Position numbers and translations under genes: made by a program. From Serratia sp. AKBS12 (GTDB taxonomy: Bacteria; Pseudomonadota; Gammaproteobacteria; Enterobacterales; Enterobacteriaceae): a stretch of 64,000 bases of DNA. Of the stretch, positions 19,944-28,140 are shown piece after piece (positions within the stretch are counted from its first letter, which is position 1; every line of letters begins with the position of its first letter). The notes below the pieces were generated by a model, which worked only from the letters and a program-made list of their open reading frames with translations, did no database searches and was not told where the DNA came from. The stretch covers positions 186,001 through 250,000 of the forward strand of contig NZ_JANUSB010000017.1 in assembly GCF_024793895.1 (NCBI RefSeq). Direction: 5' to 3'.

Positions 19944-20138
19944 TTATTCGCCTAATTCTTTATCCTCGTAACGTCGTTTGGCATCATTGGCTTCCTGTTC
20001 CGTCTCATGCTCACTGATCAGCGTATCGGGCTTCGGAAAATCCGCGCGCAATTCATACCAGCGAACCTGACTGCCCTGCTCGCCCTTGTCGACCGCAACG
20101 ATACGAGCCTGTCTTGGATAGGGAGGTTTCTGTGGCAT
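19944..20138 (-). CDS. yaiA: YaiA, small conserved protein
   Basis: A 64-residue protein reading [14 protein letters not shown] ... RYEDKELGE that matches E. coli YaiA. The start at 20138 was chosen because the matching part begins there and a GGAG sequence precedes it; the in-frame ATG at 20180 adds fourteen unmatched residues. In E. coli it lies between aroL and aroM; here an NTF2-like and an AraC gene separate it from aroL, and the OPT module separates it from aroM. Function unknown. Confidence 0.88.
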   Translation of the reverse strand: MPQKPPYPRQARIVAVDKGEQGSQVRWYELRADFPKPDTLISEHETEQEANDAKRRYEDKELGE

Positions 20139-20197
20139 ATCGCTCTCCTGTGTGATTAACCTGTCGCTAAGTATAGACAATCACCGCGTTGCGCCAG

Positions 20198-20596
20198 TCA
20201 GCAGCGCGCGCCCAAATCACGATCGGCGCTGTCGCCCGACAGCAGACGCGTCAACTCGTCGCAGCGAACGATTCGCCCGGCGCAGAGCGTAAATTGGGCC
20301 AAGACCTGCACCACACTGCGGCTACCATCGCGTTTTTCCACCACCACCCGGTGGTGGGTCAGCACCGTTTCACCCTGTTCCGCCAGCGCCAGCACGTTGA
20401 GCCGCATACTGCGCGTCTGCTGCTTCAGCAACGCCATATGCTGCACGAACTGTGCATAATCCAGGGTATGGCCATCCACCTGCTGCTGGTAGTCCTGGCT
20501 GAAAAAATCGGCAATAACCGCGGGTTGATGTTCAGGACTGGCCACCACCTGCTGCAAAGCGCGAACCACGATTTCTGAAGGGGTAGATGTCGGCAT
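20198..20596 (-). CDS. NTF2/SnoaL-like protein
   Basis: A 132-residue single-domain protein that fits the SnoaL/NTF2-like cone fold: PAVIADFFSQDYQQQVDGHTLDYAQFVQHM followed by strand-rich TVLTHHRVVVEKRDGS. Such proteins are small enzymes or ligand-binding units of very varied activity. It is divergent from the AraC regulator at 20699, its likely controller. I cannot name a substrate. Confidence 0.6.
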   Translation of the reverse strand: MPTSTPSEIVVRALQQVVASPEHQPAVIADFFSQDYQQQVDGHTLDYAQFVQHMALLKQQTRSMRLNVLALAEQGETVLTHHRVVVEKRDGSRSVVQVLAQFTLCAGRIVRCDELTRLLSGDSADRDLGARC

Positions 20597-20698
20597 GGCA
20601 AACTCCGTTAGACTGGGATAGGACAGCGATCATAACTGCGTTGGCAGCTGGCAGAATAACCACATCCGGACTAAATTTAACGTTAAACGGCCAAAATA

Positions 20699-21421
20699 AT
20701 GCAATTACACAGCGAACGTTTACTGCACCCCAAACGCCACCTGACGGCGTGGCATCAGCATCCGCACGGGCAAATTTACCTGCTGACCCGAGGCATGATG
20801 GCGATGGAAACCGAACGGCAGCAATGGGCGATGACCAGCGGCAGTATCGGCTGGCTGCCGCCGCTGTGCCAACATCAGGCGCAAGCCTGCGGCAACGTGG
20901 AAGGCTGGAGCCTTTATCTGCCGGCTGCGCTGTGCAGCAGATTGCCGCCACGGCCACAGCTGACGCGGGCCAGTACCCTGGCACAGGCACTGGTAGAGCG
21001 TATCGCCTGCTTCCCGGTCTCTGCGCTGACCGGCGCACAGCGGCGCATGTTGCAGGTACTGTTTGATGAAATGCAGGGGGATGGTCAGGAGGCGCTGCAA
21101 TTGCCGTTACCGCAGGATGCGCGGCTGCAAAAAATCGCTCGAGCGCTGCTTGCCGATCCGGCCAATACGCGCCGGCAGGATGAATGGGCCAGTTGGGCCG
21201 GGCTGAGCGTGCGCAATTTGAGCCGCCTGTTTATCACGCAGACCGGCATCGGTTTTGCCCGCTGGCGGCAGCAGGCGCGGGTGATTCGTTCATTGGAAGC
21301 CCTGTCGCGCGGCGAACCGATTGCTGCGGTAGCCGCCGGTGTCGGCTATGACAACGTCAGCGCTTACATCGCGGCGTTTCGCCAACGCTTCGGCGTAACG
21401 CCAGGTATGTACTTTCGTTGA
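20699..21421 (+). CDS. AraC-family transcriptional regulator
   Basis: A 240-residue regulator with an N-terminal cupin (WHQHPHGQIYLLTRG) and two helix-turn-helix units at the C-terminus (ASWAGLSVRNLSRLF and IAAVAAGVGYDNVSAYIAAF), ending RQRFGVTPGMYFR. Its divergent neighbour is the NTF2-like gene, a frequent arrangement for regulator and target. No clear ribosome site precedes the ATG. Confidence 0.85.
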   Translation: MQLHSERLLHPKRHLTAWHQHPHGQIYLLTRGMMAMETERQQWAMTSGSIGWLPPLCQHQAQACGNVEGWSLYLPAALCSRLPPRPQLTRASTLAQALVERIACFPVSALTGAQRRMLQVLFDEMQGDGQEALQLPLPQDARLQKIARALLADPANTRRQDEWASWAGLSVRNLSRLFITQTGIGFARWRQQARVIRSLEALSRGEPIAAVAAGVGYDNVSAYIAAFRQRFGVTPGMYFR

Positions 21422-21434
21422 GCCCCCAGGGAGG

Positions 21435-21959
21435 TTACTTAACCGTTTCTCGTTGCAGTACGCCGAGGATTTGCGCTACCACCTGTTGTGGATCGCCAGT
21501 GCCATCGAGCACGTGATGCGCCGCGTCCTGGTACAGCGCTTCGCGTGCCGCCAGCACCTCCAACATTTCTTCGGCAATCGGCCGGCCGGTCAAGGTCGGT
21601 CGCTGGGTGTCGTCAGGAGATTCCTCCAGCCGCTGCGCCAGTACTCTGGCAGGGGAGCGCAGATAGATCACCGTGCCATGCTGCTGCATAAAGCGGCGGT
21701 TTTCTTCCGCCAGGATCGCCCCGCCACCCGTGGCAACAATAGTTGACGGTTGAGTGACATCCTGCAACGCGAGGGTTTCACGACGGCGAAAGCCCAGCCA
21801 GCCTTCCTGTTCGACCATTTCCGCCACGCTCATCTGCGCAGCCTGCTGCATAAACAGATCGGTATCGATGAAACCAAAACCCAGCGCCTGCGCCAGCGCC
21901 CGGCCAACGGTGGTTTTACCGGCTCCGCGAGCGCCTACCATGAAAATGGTTTGTGTCAT
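21435..21959 (-). CDS. aroL: AroL, shikimate kinase II
   Basis: A 174-residue shikimate kinase that phosphorylates shikimate in the chorismate pathway. The P-loop [12 protein letters not shown], the shikimate-binding DTDLFMQ and the ATGGGAIL motif are present. The start MTQTIFMVG at 21959 matches the family; the open frame upstream is extra. A promoter with TyrR boxes precedes it, which marks it as aroL and distinguishes it from constitutive aroK. Confidence 0.95.
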   Translation of the reverse strand: MTQTIFMVGARGAGKTTVGRALAQALGFGFIDTDLFMQQAAQMSVAEMVEQEGWLGFRRRETLALQDVTQPSTIVATGGGAILAEENRRFMQQHGTVIYLRSPARVLAQRLEESPDDTQRPTLTGRPIAEEMLEVLAAREALYQDAAHHVLDGTGDPQQVVAQILGVLQRETVK

Positions 21960-22047
21960 TATGGGTATCCCTTGTCCGGTGACGTTGATTGCATCTGTTA
22001 CACGCCCACGCCGGGGCGTATCATTGGCGCGCTGGCGTTGTTGCTGC

Positions 22048-22105
22048 ATCATACCGCCAACGTCATGTATTGCAATCTTTACGATAGTGTAAATTTCATG
22101 GCACA
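22048..22105 (-). promoter_or_regulatory. aroL promoter with TyrR boxes
   Basis: On the minus strand TTGCAA (22075-22070) and TATGAT (22053-22048) form a promoter with 16-base spacing. A TyrR box TGTATTGCAATCTTTACG (22066-22083) overlaps the -35. A weaker second box (22088-22105, TGTAAA...ACA) lies four bases away. The consensus is TGTAAA-N6-TTTACA. Both boxes overlap the 3' end of the acetyltransferase gene. Confidence 0.7.
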
Positions 22106-22594
22106 ACGACTGCCAAGCGGTAAGCCGTGCTCGGCCTCATCCGCCATCTGTCTGCGCAACGCCTCGGATAGCTCACGCGTCGCCAGCATCTCAAAACCTA
22201 GAGAACGGTAATATGGCGCGTTCCATGGCACGCTACGGAAGGTGGTCAGCGTCAGTTGCATCACCCCTGCCAGCCGCGCCTGGTCGATCAGATGAGCCAG
22301 CAACTGGCGCCCTATCCCACGCCGCTGATGTGCCGCAGCCACCGATAATTCGGCAATATGCCAGCTGGCGTCATGCGGCTGGACGGCGATAAATCCCACG
22401 ATCTGCGTGCCGTCCTGCGCCAGCCAATGATGCTGGCGAGCAATAAACTCGGCGTGCCGCTCCGCCGGCATGCCTTCGGCGTCGGCAATAAACGCCCACT
22501 GCGGCAATTGGCGAAACAGCGTGGCCGCCGAGCGTTCAACGGCGATCAGTTGCGCGATATCTGACGACTGCGCGAGTCGTATGTTCAGGCTCAT
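22079..22594 (-). CDS. GNAT-family N-acetyltransferase
   Basis: A 171-residue acetyltransferase with the acetyl-CoA loop [10 protein letters not shown] in the middle and the late motif [14 protein letters not shown]. The substrate is unknown. Its 3' end carries the TyrR boxes of aroL, so transcription of this gene and aroL repression could interfere. Confidence 0.85.
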   Translation of the reverse strand: MSLNIRLAQSSDIAQLIAVERSAATLFRQLPQWAFIADAEGMPAERHAEFIARQHHWLAQDGTQIVGFIAVQPHDASWHIAELSVAAAHQRRGIGRQLLAHLIDQARLAGVMQLTLTTFRSVPWNAPYYRSLGFEMLATRELSEALRRQMADEAEHGLPLGSRCAMKFTLS

Positions 22595-22651
22595 GGAAGC
22601 TCCTTTAACGCTGCGGCCGGCTATTTAACCAGATTTATCCCGTGGCAGAAA

Positions 22652-22677
22652 CCGGTCGCGGCAATGGCCGGGGACCG
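22652..22677 (-). terminator. Probable terminator of the siderophore-uptake operon
   Basis: A CCGGTC/GACCGG outer stem with an inner GGC/GCC pairing is followed on the minus strand by TTTCTG. The T-run is short. Confidence 0.45.
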
Positions 22678-22680
22678 GGT

Positions 22681-24831
22681 TTAAAAATCGACGCTGGCAC
22701 GCAGTACTACTTCGCGTGGCTCCCCCACGGCGATGCGCAGGTCGCCACCGCTGGAAGGATAATAGGTTTTATCAAACAGGTTCTTGACGTTGAGTTGCCA
22801 TTTCACCCGATAGCCGTTCACCGGCATGGTATAGGCCGCAAACGCGTCAGCCACGGTGTAATGATCAAGATAGAAGCTGTTGGCTGCATTGCCTGGCCGA
22901 CGGCCAACGTAGCGCGCGCCAGCGCCGATACGCACCGCATCGCCGCTGTACAACCCCGGAGAGCCCAGGTTCTGCGTCATGAACAGCGAGGCGGTATGGC
23001 GTGCCACGTTGGTCATTTCCTTGCCTTTGTTGTCCGGATCGTCCACCACCCGCGCATCGGTATAGGCATACGAACCGATCACGCTGAGGTTTTCGCTGAT
23101 ATTGCCGGCCACGTCCAGCTCCACGCCCTGTGAGCGCACGCGCCCGGCGGTGCGGGTCACGGTTTCACCGTCCACCAGTTCGCTGACCATCACGTTGCGT
23201 TTGGTGATGTCGAACAGCGCCAGCGTTCCGGTAATGCCATTGGGCAACTCGACCTTGCTGCCCACTTCCCAGGCTTTGCCCTGCTCCGGCGGCAGAGAGC
23301 CAATCTGCGTGGCAATAGAGGAGTTGGGTTTGAACGACTCGGTATAGCTGCCATATAACGACAGGTACGGCGTCACCTTGTAGACCACACCGCCACGCGG
23401 CACCAGCTTGCTGTCCGAACTGTCGGTATTGGTGACAAACGGCCGCCCTTTGCCGGCGAAGACGTCGAAGCTGTCGTAACGCAGCCCGCCCATCACCAGC
23501 CATTTGTCGGTCAGTTGGATGGAATCCTGCATGAACCAGCCATAACTGGTGAGATTTTCGCGTTGATCGCTGTCCTTGGCGCTGACGGCGGTGGACGCCG
23601 GCATTTGGCCATAAACCGGATTATAAATATTGAAATCGCTGCTCTTGCTGCCGCGGATCATATCGCCACGATAGGTGCGACTGTCTTCAAAATCAAAGCC
23701 GAACAGCAATTGGTGATTGACACGGCCCCAGTCTACGTCACCGTTCAGGGTCAATTGCAACGCATTGGCATGGCTGACCGCATCGGCGGTGGCGTCGGCC
23801 TGGCGCGTCAACGCACCGGTGTCCGGGTTCAGCGCGGTGGCTCGCGCCTGATTATCGCTGTAGCTGTTGCGGTTATAGGCATACGTGAAAGCGCTTTTCC
23901 AGCGCTCGTTCAGCACCTGCTCGATTTGCAGGGTGACGCTGTCCTGATCGCCGCGCGTGGCGTTATAGCTTTCATCAAAGCGACGGTCACGCGGGGTGTT
24001 CACCGGCTTGCCGGTGCGCGAATCGATAATGGTGCCCCGATCGAACGGCGTCAGATATTCCATATGCTCATATGCCAACCGCACGGTGGTATTTTCGCCG
24101 TACCACATCAACGACGGTGCAATCACCGTCTGGCGATTACGGCCAAAGTTGCGCCAGTAGTCCGTTTCGTCGTGATCGACAATCATGCGGTAGGCAAAAC
24201 CGGAAGTACCGAGCGGCCCGGTCAGGTCCAATTGCCCGCCGCCGCCGTGAAAACTGCTGCCCCAGCCCTCAACGTGAGTGTGTTGCTGCAACTGCGGTTT
24301 TTTGCCGATCATATTGATCATCCCGCCAGGCTCGCCCATGCCGTACAGCATGGAAGCCGGCCCCTTGAGCACTTCGACCCGTTCGGTGGTTGGCGTGAAA
24401 TTGCGCGCCTGAATCGATCGCACTCCGTCGCGCAAGACTGAGCCGTCGCGGTTATCACCAAAGCCGCGCTTCATCACCGCGTCCTGGGTACCGCCCAGCG
24501 TGTTGCTCTGGGTAATGCCGCTGACGTTGTACAATGCCTCATCCAGACTGCCGACCGCCTGATCGACCAGCACCTGCTTTGGCACCACGTCCACCGCCTG
24601 CGGCACGTTGAGCAGGCTGGTTTCGCTGCGGGTGCCGGTCACGCTGCTCAGCGGCTGATAGCTTTCAACGCCGTTAACCGGGCGGGTGCCGACCACCACG
24701 ATATTTTCCTGCTTGTCGGCGGCGGTTTCAGCCGCACCGGCGACGCTGACGCCGGCCGCCAGCGGTAGAACGCAGGCGCTCCACATCATTCGCTTCGTAT
24801 TAATACGGCGAATGTGCTTGTTATTATTCAT
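22681..24831 (-). CDS. TonB-dependent siderophore receptor
   Basis: A 716-residue outer-membrane receptor with a signal peptide (ends about ASVAGA), a TonB-box-like ENIVVVG segment, a plug domain (VPQAVDVVPKQVL, VEVLKGPASMLYGMGEPGG) and a beta barrel ending in VVLRASVDF with a terminal phenylalanine. It resembles FhuE/FoxA/FcuA-type receptors for hydroxamate siderophores. Its start overlaps the end of the binding-protein gene by eight bases and the pair lies behind a Fur box. The exact siderophore cannot be read from sequence. Confidence 0.88.
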   Translation of the reverse strand: MNNNKHIRRINTKRMMWSACVLPLAAGVSVAGAAETAADKQENIVVVGTRPVNGVESYQPLSSVTGTRSETSLLNVPQAVDVVPKQVLVDQAVGSLDEALYNVSGITQSNTLGGTQDAVMKRGFGDNRDGSVLRDGVRSIQARNFTPTTERVEVLKGPASMLYGMGEPGGMINMIGKKPQLQQHTHVEGWGSSFHGGGGQLDLTGPLGTSGFAYRMIVDHDETDYWRNFGRNRQTVIAPSLMWYGENTTVRLAYEHMEYLTPFDRGTIIDSRTGKPVNTPRDRRFDESYNATRGDQDSVTLQIEQVLNERWKSAFTYAYNRNSYSDNQARATALNPDTGALTRQADATADAVSHANALQLTLNGDVDWGRVNHQLLFGFDFEDSRTYRGDMIRGSKSSDFNIYNPVYGQMPASTAVSAKDSDQRENLTSYGWFMQDSIQLTDKWLVMGGLRYDSFDVFAGKGRPFVTNTDSSDSKLVPRGGVVYKVTPYLSLYGSYTESFKPNSSIATQIGSLPPEQGKAWEVGSKVELPNGITGTLALFDITKRNVMVSELVDGETVTRTAGRVRSQGVELDVAGNISENLSVIGSYAYTDARVVDDPDNKGKEMTNVARHTASLFMTQNLGSPGLYSGDAVRIGAGARYVGRRPGNAANSFYLDHYTVADAFAAYTMPVNGYRVKWQLNVKNLFDKTYYPSSGGDLRIAVGEPREVVLRASVDF

Positions 24832-25939
24832 TAGCTAACTGACTCCAATAGGTCCCTGAAAATGGTATTGGCAAGAATTGCTGATACAGCTGCTGGAAGG
24901 TCTGCTGCGGGTTGATGTCGGCAAACAGATCCGGATAAAACGCCTTGGCGAACATTTCAACCGCCACCACATGGTAGGGGCTGAGATAGAAATTGTGCCA
25001 GATGCTCCAGGCTCGCAGGTTTTTTACCGCGCCGAGCTGGGCCAGCAGCGGCTGTTGAGCGATCAGCCGGCGGAAACTGTCATCGGCCTGCCGCTGGGCA
25101 ATCTGCGGCCCAAGCAGCAGGTCGGAATAGCGTTTGCCCTGCGCCCCGGCCATGCCGGTGGCGATATAGACGTCAGGGTTGGCGGTCAACGCGGTTTCCG
25201 GGTTCAGTTCGCCATAAACCCCCTTGATGCTGGCGTTGGCAATATTGTCGCCGCCGGCAAAGGTCACCAAATCCCCCAGATTGCCATGAGCGGCCGTCGT
25301 GCAGCAGGTTTCACGCCGGCCAAGGTGCAGGTGCAGCATCACTTTGGGTTTCCTACCGTGATAGGCCGCCAGCCGGTCGTGCACCAGCGCCATATGCTGT
25401 TGATAAAAGGCGATGAAGTCCGCGGCGCGCCGTTGCCGATTCAGCACTTCACCCAGCAGGCGCACGCTCGGCACCGTGTTGTGCAACAGGTCGATACGCA
25501 GATCGACATAGATGACCGGGATCCCCGCCTTGCTTAACGCATTGACCAGCGACTGCCGATCGCCGTCTTCACGCGCATAGCGCGCCAGAATCACCAGATC
25601 CGGCCGTAGCGGGATCAGGTTTTCGGCGTTTATCTGGCGGAAATTGCCCGCGCCGATGACCGGTATGCTCTTGATTTGCGGGAATGCCTGGCTGTAAATC
25701 TGCCAGCTTTGCGCATCATAGCGCGCCAGATCCTGCGGCCAGCCGACGATGCGCTGCGCCGGATTGCCAGGCTCCAGCAGCGCCAGCGTATACAGCATGC
25801 GGCTTTCCCCCAGTACAATGCGCTGCGGGTTGTCCGGCACCGCCACCGTGCGGCCAAGCATGTCGGTGACCATCTTTGCCTGGAGCGAAAACACGGCAAA
25901 AAACAGAGAAAATAGCAGTAGAGCGGGGAATTTACGCAT
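24824..25939 (-). CDS. Iron-siderophore ABC transporter binding protein
   Basis: A 371-residue periplasmic binding protein of the FecB/BtuF class with signal peptide MRKFPALLLFSLFFAVFSLQA and the fold motifs VAVPDNPQRIV, LRPDLVILAR and NLGDLVTFAGGDNIA. The ATG at 25939 was chosen since it starts the signal peptide. It is the first gene of a two-gene operon with the TonB receptor, under a Fur box. No permease or ATPase gene follows, so it must work with a transporter encoded elsewhere or act as a periplasmic carrier. The paired cysteines in ETCCTTAAHG are unusual. Confidence 0.8.
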   Translation of the reverse strand: MRKFPALLLFSLFFAVFSLQAKMVTDMLGRTVAVPDNPQRIVLGESRMLYTLALLEPGNPAQRIVGWPQDLARYDAQSWQIYSQAFPQIKSIPVIGAGNFRQINAENLIPLRPDLVILARYAREDGDRQSLVNALSKAGIPVIYVDLRIDLLHNTVPSVRLLGEVLNRQRRAADFIAFYQQHMALVHDRLAAYHGRKPKVMLHLHLGRRETCCTTAAHGNLGDLVTFAGGDNIANASIKGVYGELNPETALTANPDVYIATGMAGAQGKRYSDLLLGPQIAQRQADDSFRRLIAQQPLLAQLGAVKNLRAWSIWHNFYLSPYHVVAVEMFAKAFYPDLFADINPQQTFQQLYQQFLPIPFSGTYWSQLANE

Positions 25940-25971
25940 GGAGGCAACAAAACGGCAAAAGGTTTGCGCAT

Positions 25972-25990
25972 GATAATCACTCTCATTATC
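25972..25990 (-). promoter_or_regulatory. Fur box
   Basis: GATAATCACTCTCATTATC matches the 19-base Fur consensus (GATAATGATAATCATTATC) in both arms. It lies 33 bases before the binding-protein start, so the receptor operon should be induced by iron starvation. Confidence 0.85.
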
Positions 25991-26155
25991 GTATTCAATC
26001 ACAATAGGGTTCTGAGCAGTGAAACAGCGTAATTTCCCCGTTTTAGCCGCAATACGGCGATAACGCGGGGAAAATGCGCTTTATAAAGTAAAAAAATCGG
26101 TCGCGCGGCGCGCTAAAAAACGGCTAAATGGCGATGAATGACTCGCGGAGGAAAG

Positions 26156-26617
26156 ATGAGCCAACGAATCGTATTACTCAGTGACTACCCGCAGTATGCC
26201 GATGTTTGCGCCGCCTGGGCTTTTGGTCAATGGGGCTGTCAACGCGGCGGCTCGTTGGAAGGCGCGCGCCAGCGCTTCGCTTTGTGCAGCCAGCCCAGCG
26301 CAGATCATTTTACGCTAATGGCGATCGACGAGCAGCGCCCGCTGGCCATGGCCAGTCTGTGGCCGAGCGACGACCACCACCGCCGCGATCTCACGCCGTG
26401 GCTGGCCGGGGTGTTCGTGCATCCCGATCACCGCCGACAGGGCATCGCCCGGCGGCTTGAGCAGGCGGTGATTGATTTGGCGCAACGGGATGGCCATCCG
26501 CTATTGCACCTGATCACCGATACATCCGAAGCGCTGTACGCCGCCTGGGGCTGGCGCACCATTGAACGCCGTCAACGGTACGGCGACCAGGTGGTGGTAA
26601 TGGAAAAGCGCCTCTAG
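26156..26617 (+). CDS. GNAT-family N-acetyltransferase
   Basis: A 153-residue acetyltransferase. The acetyl-CoA motif is HPDHRRQGIARRLEQAV and the late motif is ALYAAWGWRTIERRQRYG. The ATG at 26156 has a strong GGAGGAAAG site before it. It is convergent with a methyltransferase gene, overlapping by four bases. Substrate unknown. Confidence 0.82.
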   Translation: MSQRIVLLSDYPQYADVCAAWAFGQWGCQRGGSLEGARQRFALCSQPSADHFTLMAIDEQRPLAMASLWPSDDHHRRDLTPWLAGVFVHPDHRRQGIARRLEQAVIDLAQRDGHPLLHLITDTSEALYAAWGWRTIERRQRYGDQVVVMEKRL

Positions 26618-27171
26618 CGAGGGGTGCAGACATAGACCAGCGCAGGTGGGAAGTTACGCACCACCCGCAGCTTCTTCCAGCGAAAATAACGCGACAGCAA
26701 TTTTTCCGACAAATGGCTGTACTGGAACAACACCAGCGTACCATCGCGGGTTCGCAGCCGTTCCTGCGACTGCTGCAAGATGCGCATGCTGACTTTAAGC
26801 GGCATCGACAATAGCGGCAGGCAGGAAAAAATAACGTCATAATCGCGCTCCAACCGCTCCGCCGATTGCGCCATCACCCGCAGACGCGGCGCGTCGATCT
26901 GTCGCAGTTGGTGCACAAAGTTGGGCTGAATTTCATAGGCATCCACGTCGGCATCGGCGCGTATGCGCCCGAGAATACGTTTGGTCAATACGCCATCAGC
27001 CGCGCCCAATTCTGCAATGGTCAACGCCCGGGTCCATTCAATCTGGTTCAGCATCGCCTGGCAAAGCCAGGGAGAAGACGGCGCCAACGTGCCAACGGTG
27101 CGTGGTGCTGCCACAAACTGCTGTAGATAGGCAAAGTGGTTTTTCAGTTGTAACCGTGTCGCGTTTATCAT
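26614..27171 (-). CDS. Class I SAM-dependent methyltransferase, PmtA-like
   Basis: A 185-residue methyltransferase with the SAM-binding motif IAELGAADGVLTKRIL and post-motif VDAYEIQPNFVHQL. The N-terminal FVAAPRTVGTLAPSSPWL is typical of the phospholipid N-methyltransferase/rRNA dimethylase-like group. A lipid or small-molecule role is possible but not shown. Its stop overlaps the stop of the convergent acetyltransferase. Confidence 0.7.
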   Translation of the reverse strand: MINATRLQLKNHFAYLQQFVAAPRTVGTLAPSSPWLCQAMLNQIEWTRALTIAELGAADGVLTKRILGRIRADADVDAYEIQPNFVHQLRQIDAPRLRVMAQSAERLERDYDVIFSCLPLLSMPLKVSMRILQQSQERLRTRDGTLVLFQYSHLSEKLLSRYFRWKKLRVVRNFPPALVYVCTPR

Positions 27172-27277
27172 TGGGGACTCCTGCGTTAGGGTCTCCCAAT
27201 GTGCGCATAAATACCAACCAGATCGTTAACATAATTCCGAAAGCGGCAGACACAGTTGTAAAAAAATGCAACGGCAA

Positions 27278-27310
27278 TAAAAATGGCCGCCTTATTGGCG
27301 ACCATGCTTT
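27278..27310 (-). terminator. Terminator of the DUF1471 gene
   Basis: An ATGGCCGCC/GGCGACCAT stem (one mismatch) with loop TTATT is followed on the minus strand by five T residues. Confidence 0.65.
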
Positions 27311-27324
27311 TATTCTCGATACGG

Positions 27325-27594
27325 TTAACGGTAAATAACGGCATTACCGCGCCAGCTGCTGGAATCTCCAGGGTTATCCAAACCGATAATACGGTAATAC
27401 GAGGCGCCCTGTTCCGTAGCTTTTGATTTCAGCGCACTGACGGCATCGTCCGGGGAACCGGCAACGCCGGAAACCGAAACCACGCCGATGCTTTGCAGTT
27501 TGGCAGCCCGATCGTTACCCACCTGCGTGGCGGCCAGGGAAGAAAATGAAGCGATTGCCATAACGGCGGCTGCGATGTAAGGATAAAGTTTCAT
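27325..27594 (-). CDS. DUF1471 (YhcN/BhsA/McbA) periplasmic stress protein
   Basis: An 89-residue secreted protein with signal peptide ending SSLAA and a single DUF1471 domain (IGVVSVSGVAGSPDDAVSAL ... YYRIIGLDN). Members respond to acid, oxidative or metal stress and affect biofilm formation. It has its own terminator and is flanked upstream by a 500-base gap. I cannot tell which paralogue it is. Confidence 0.88.
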   Translation of the reverse strand: MKLYPYIAAAVMAIASFSSLAATQVGNDRAAKLQSIGVVSVSGVAGSPDDAVSALKSKATEQGASYYRIIGLDNPGDSSSWRGNAVIYR

Positions 27595-28098
27595 GACGGA
27601 CTCCGAGTATTGTTGGTTATTGTTAACATCACGTTGTTAATTATTGGCCAAGCAGTGAAAACGGGCGTCATGCAACGTAAAGAACATCAATCATTGTGAG
27701 TAAAATAAGGAGAAAGTACGTGTGATTATGATCTGGTAATTACCGCCGAAGATTAACGCGAGTCGATAGAAATATTTTATTTAAATAACAGCAGCATGTC
27801 TGTCGATACCGTTTATTGTGCCGCACCAGGATTGTTCTCCGGGCAGCAGAATCTGAGCCGTCCTGTTTTGGCGGTTATCATTCAACAGGGATAGTTATGC
27901 CCCCAACCTGCTGCGCGAACGAAATGGTCAAGGTGCTAGGGTTTCATTTTCCGACATGCTATCCGATCCGTACTTGACCATCATGCAACTCGCCCACACC
28001 TGACGTCGTCAGGTGCGCTGTAAGTCCCGTTACTGTAGTTCGCCATCTGGGAAAACGTTTCTCGCCGACGCACGCCTGGCGCTCTGGTCCGCTGGTGA
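27595..28098. other. Intergenic region without recognised gene
   Basis: The AT-rich left part should hold the DUF1471 promoter. Two inverted repeats stand out: the perfect palindrome CACCTGACGTCGTCAGGTG at 27997-28015, and GGTCAAG (27926-27932) facing CTTGACC (27973-27979). I cannot assign either to a known element, and no supported reading frame is present. Confidence 0.4.
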
Positions 28099-28128
28099 TG
28101 AAAACAGGCCCCAACCCCGAGGCCTGTT
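28099..28128 (-). terminator. Terminator of the phytase-like gene
   Basis: AACAGGCC/GGCCTGTT stem with a ten-base loop, followed on the minus strand by TTCATC; it ends 13 bases short of the stop codon. Confidence 0.65.
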
Positions 28129-28140
28129 ACTGCCGAGCGG

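Noticed and set aside
23515..24441. 308-codon open frame on the plus strand
   Set aside because: It lies antisense to the TonB receptor and reflects codon bias of that gene; no ribosome site or motif.
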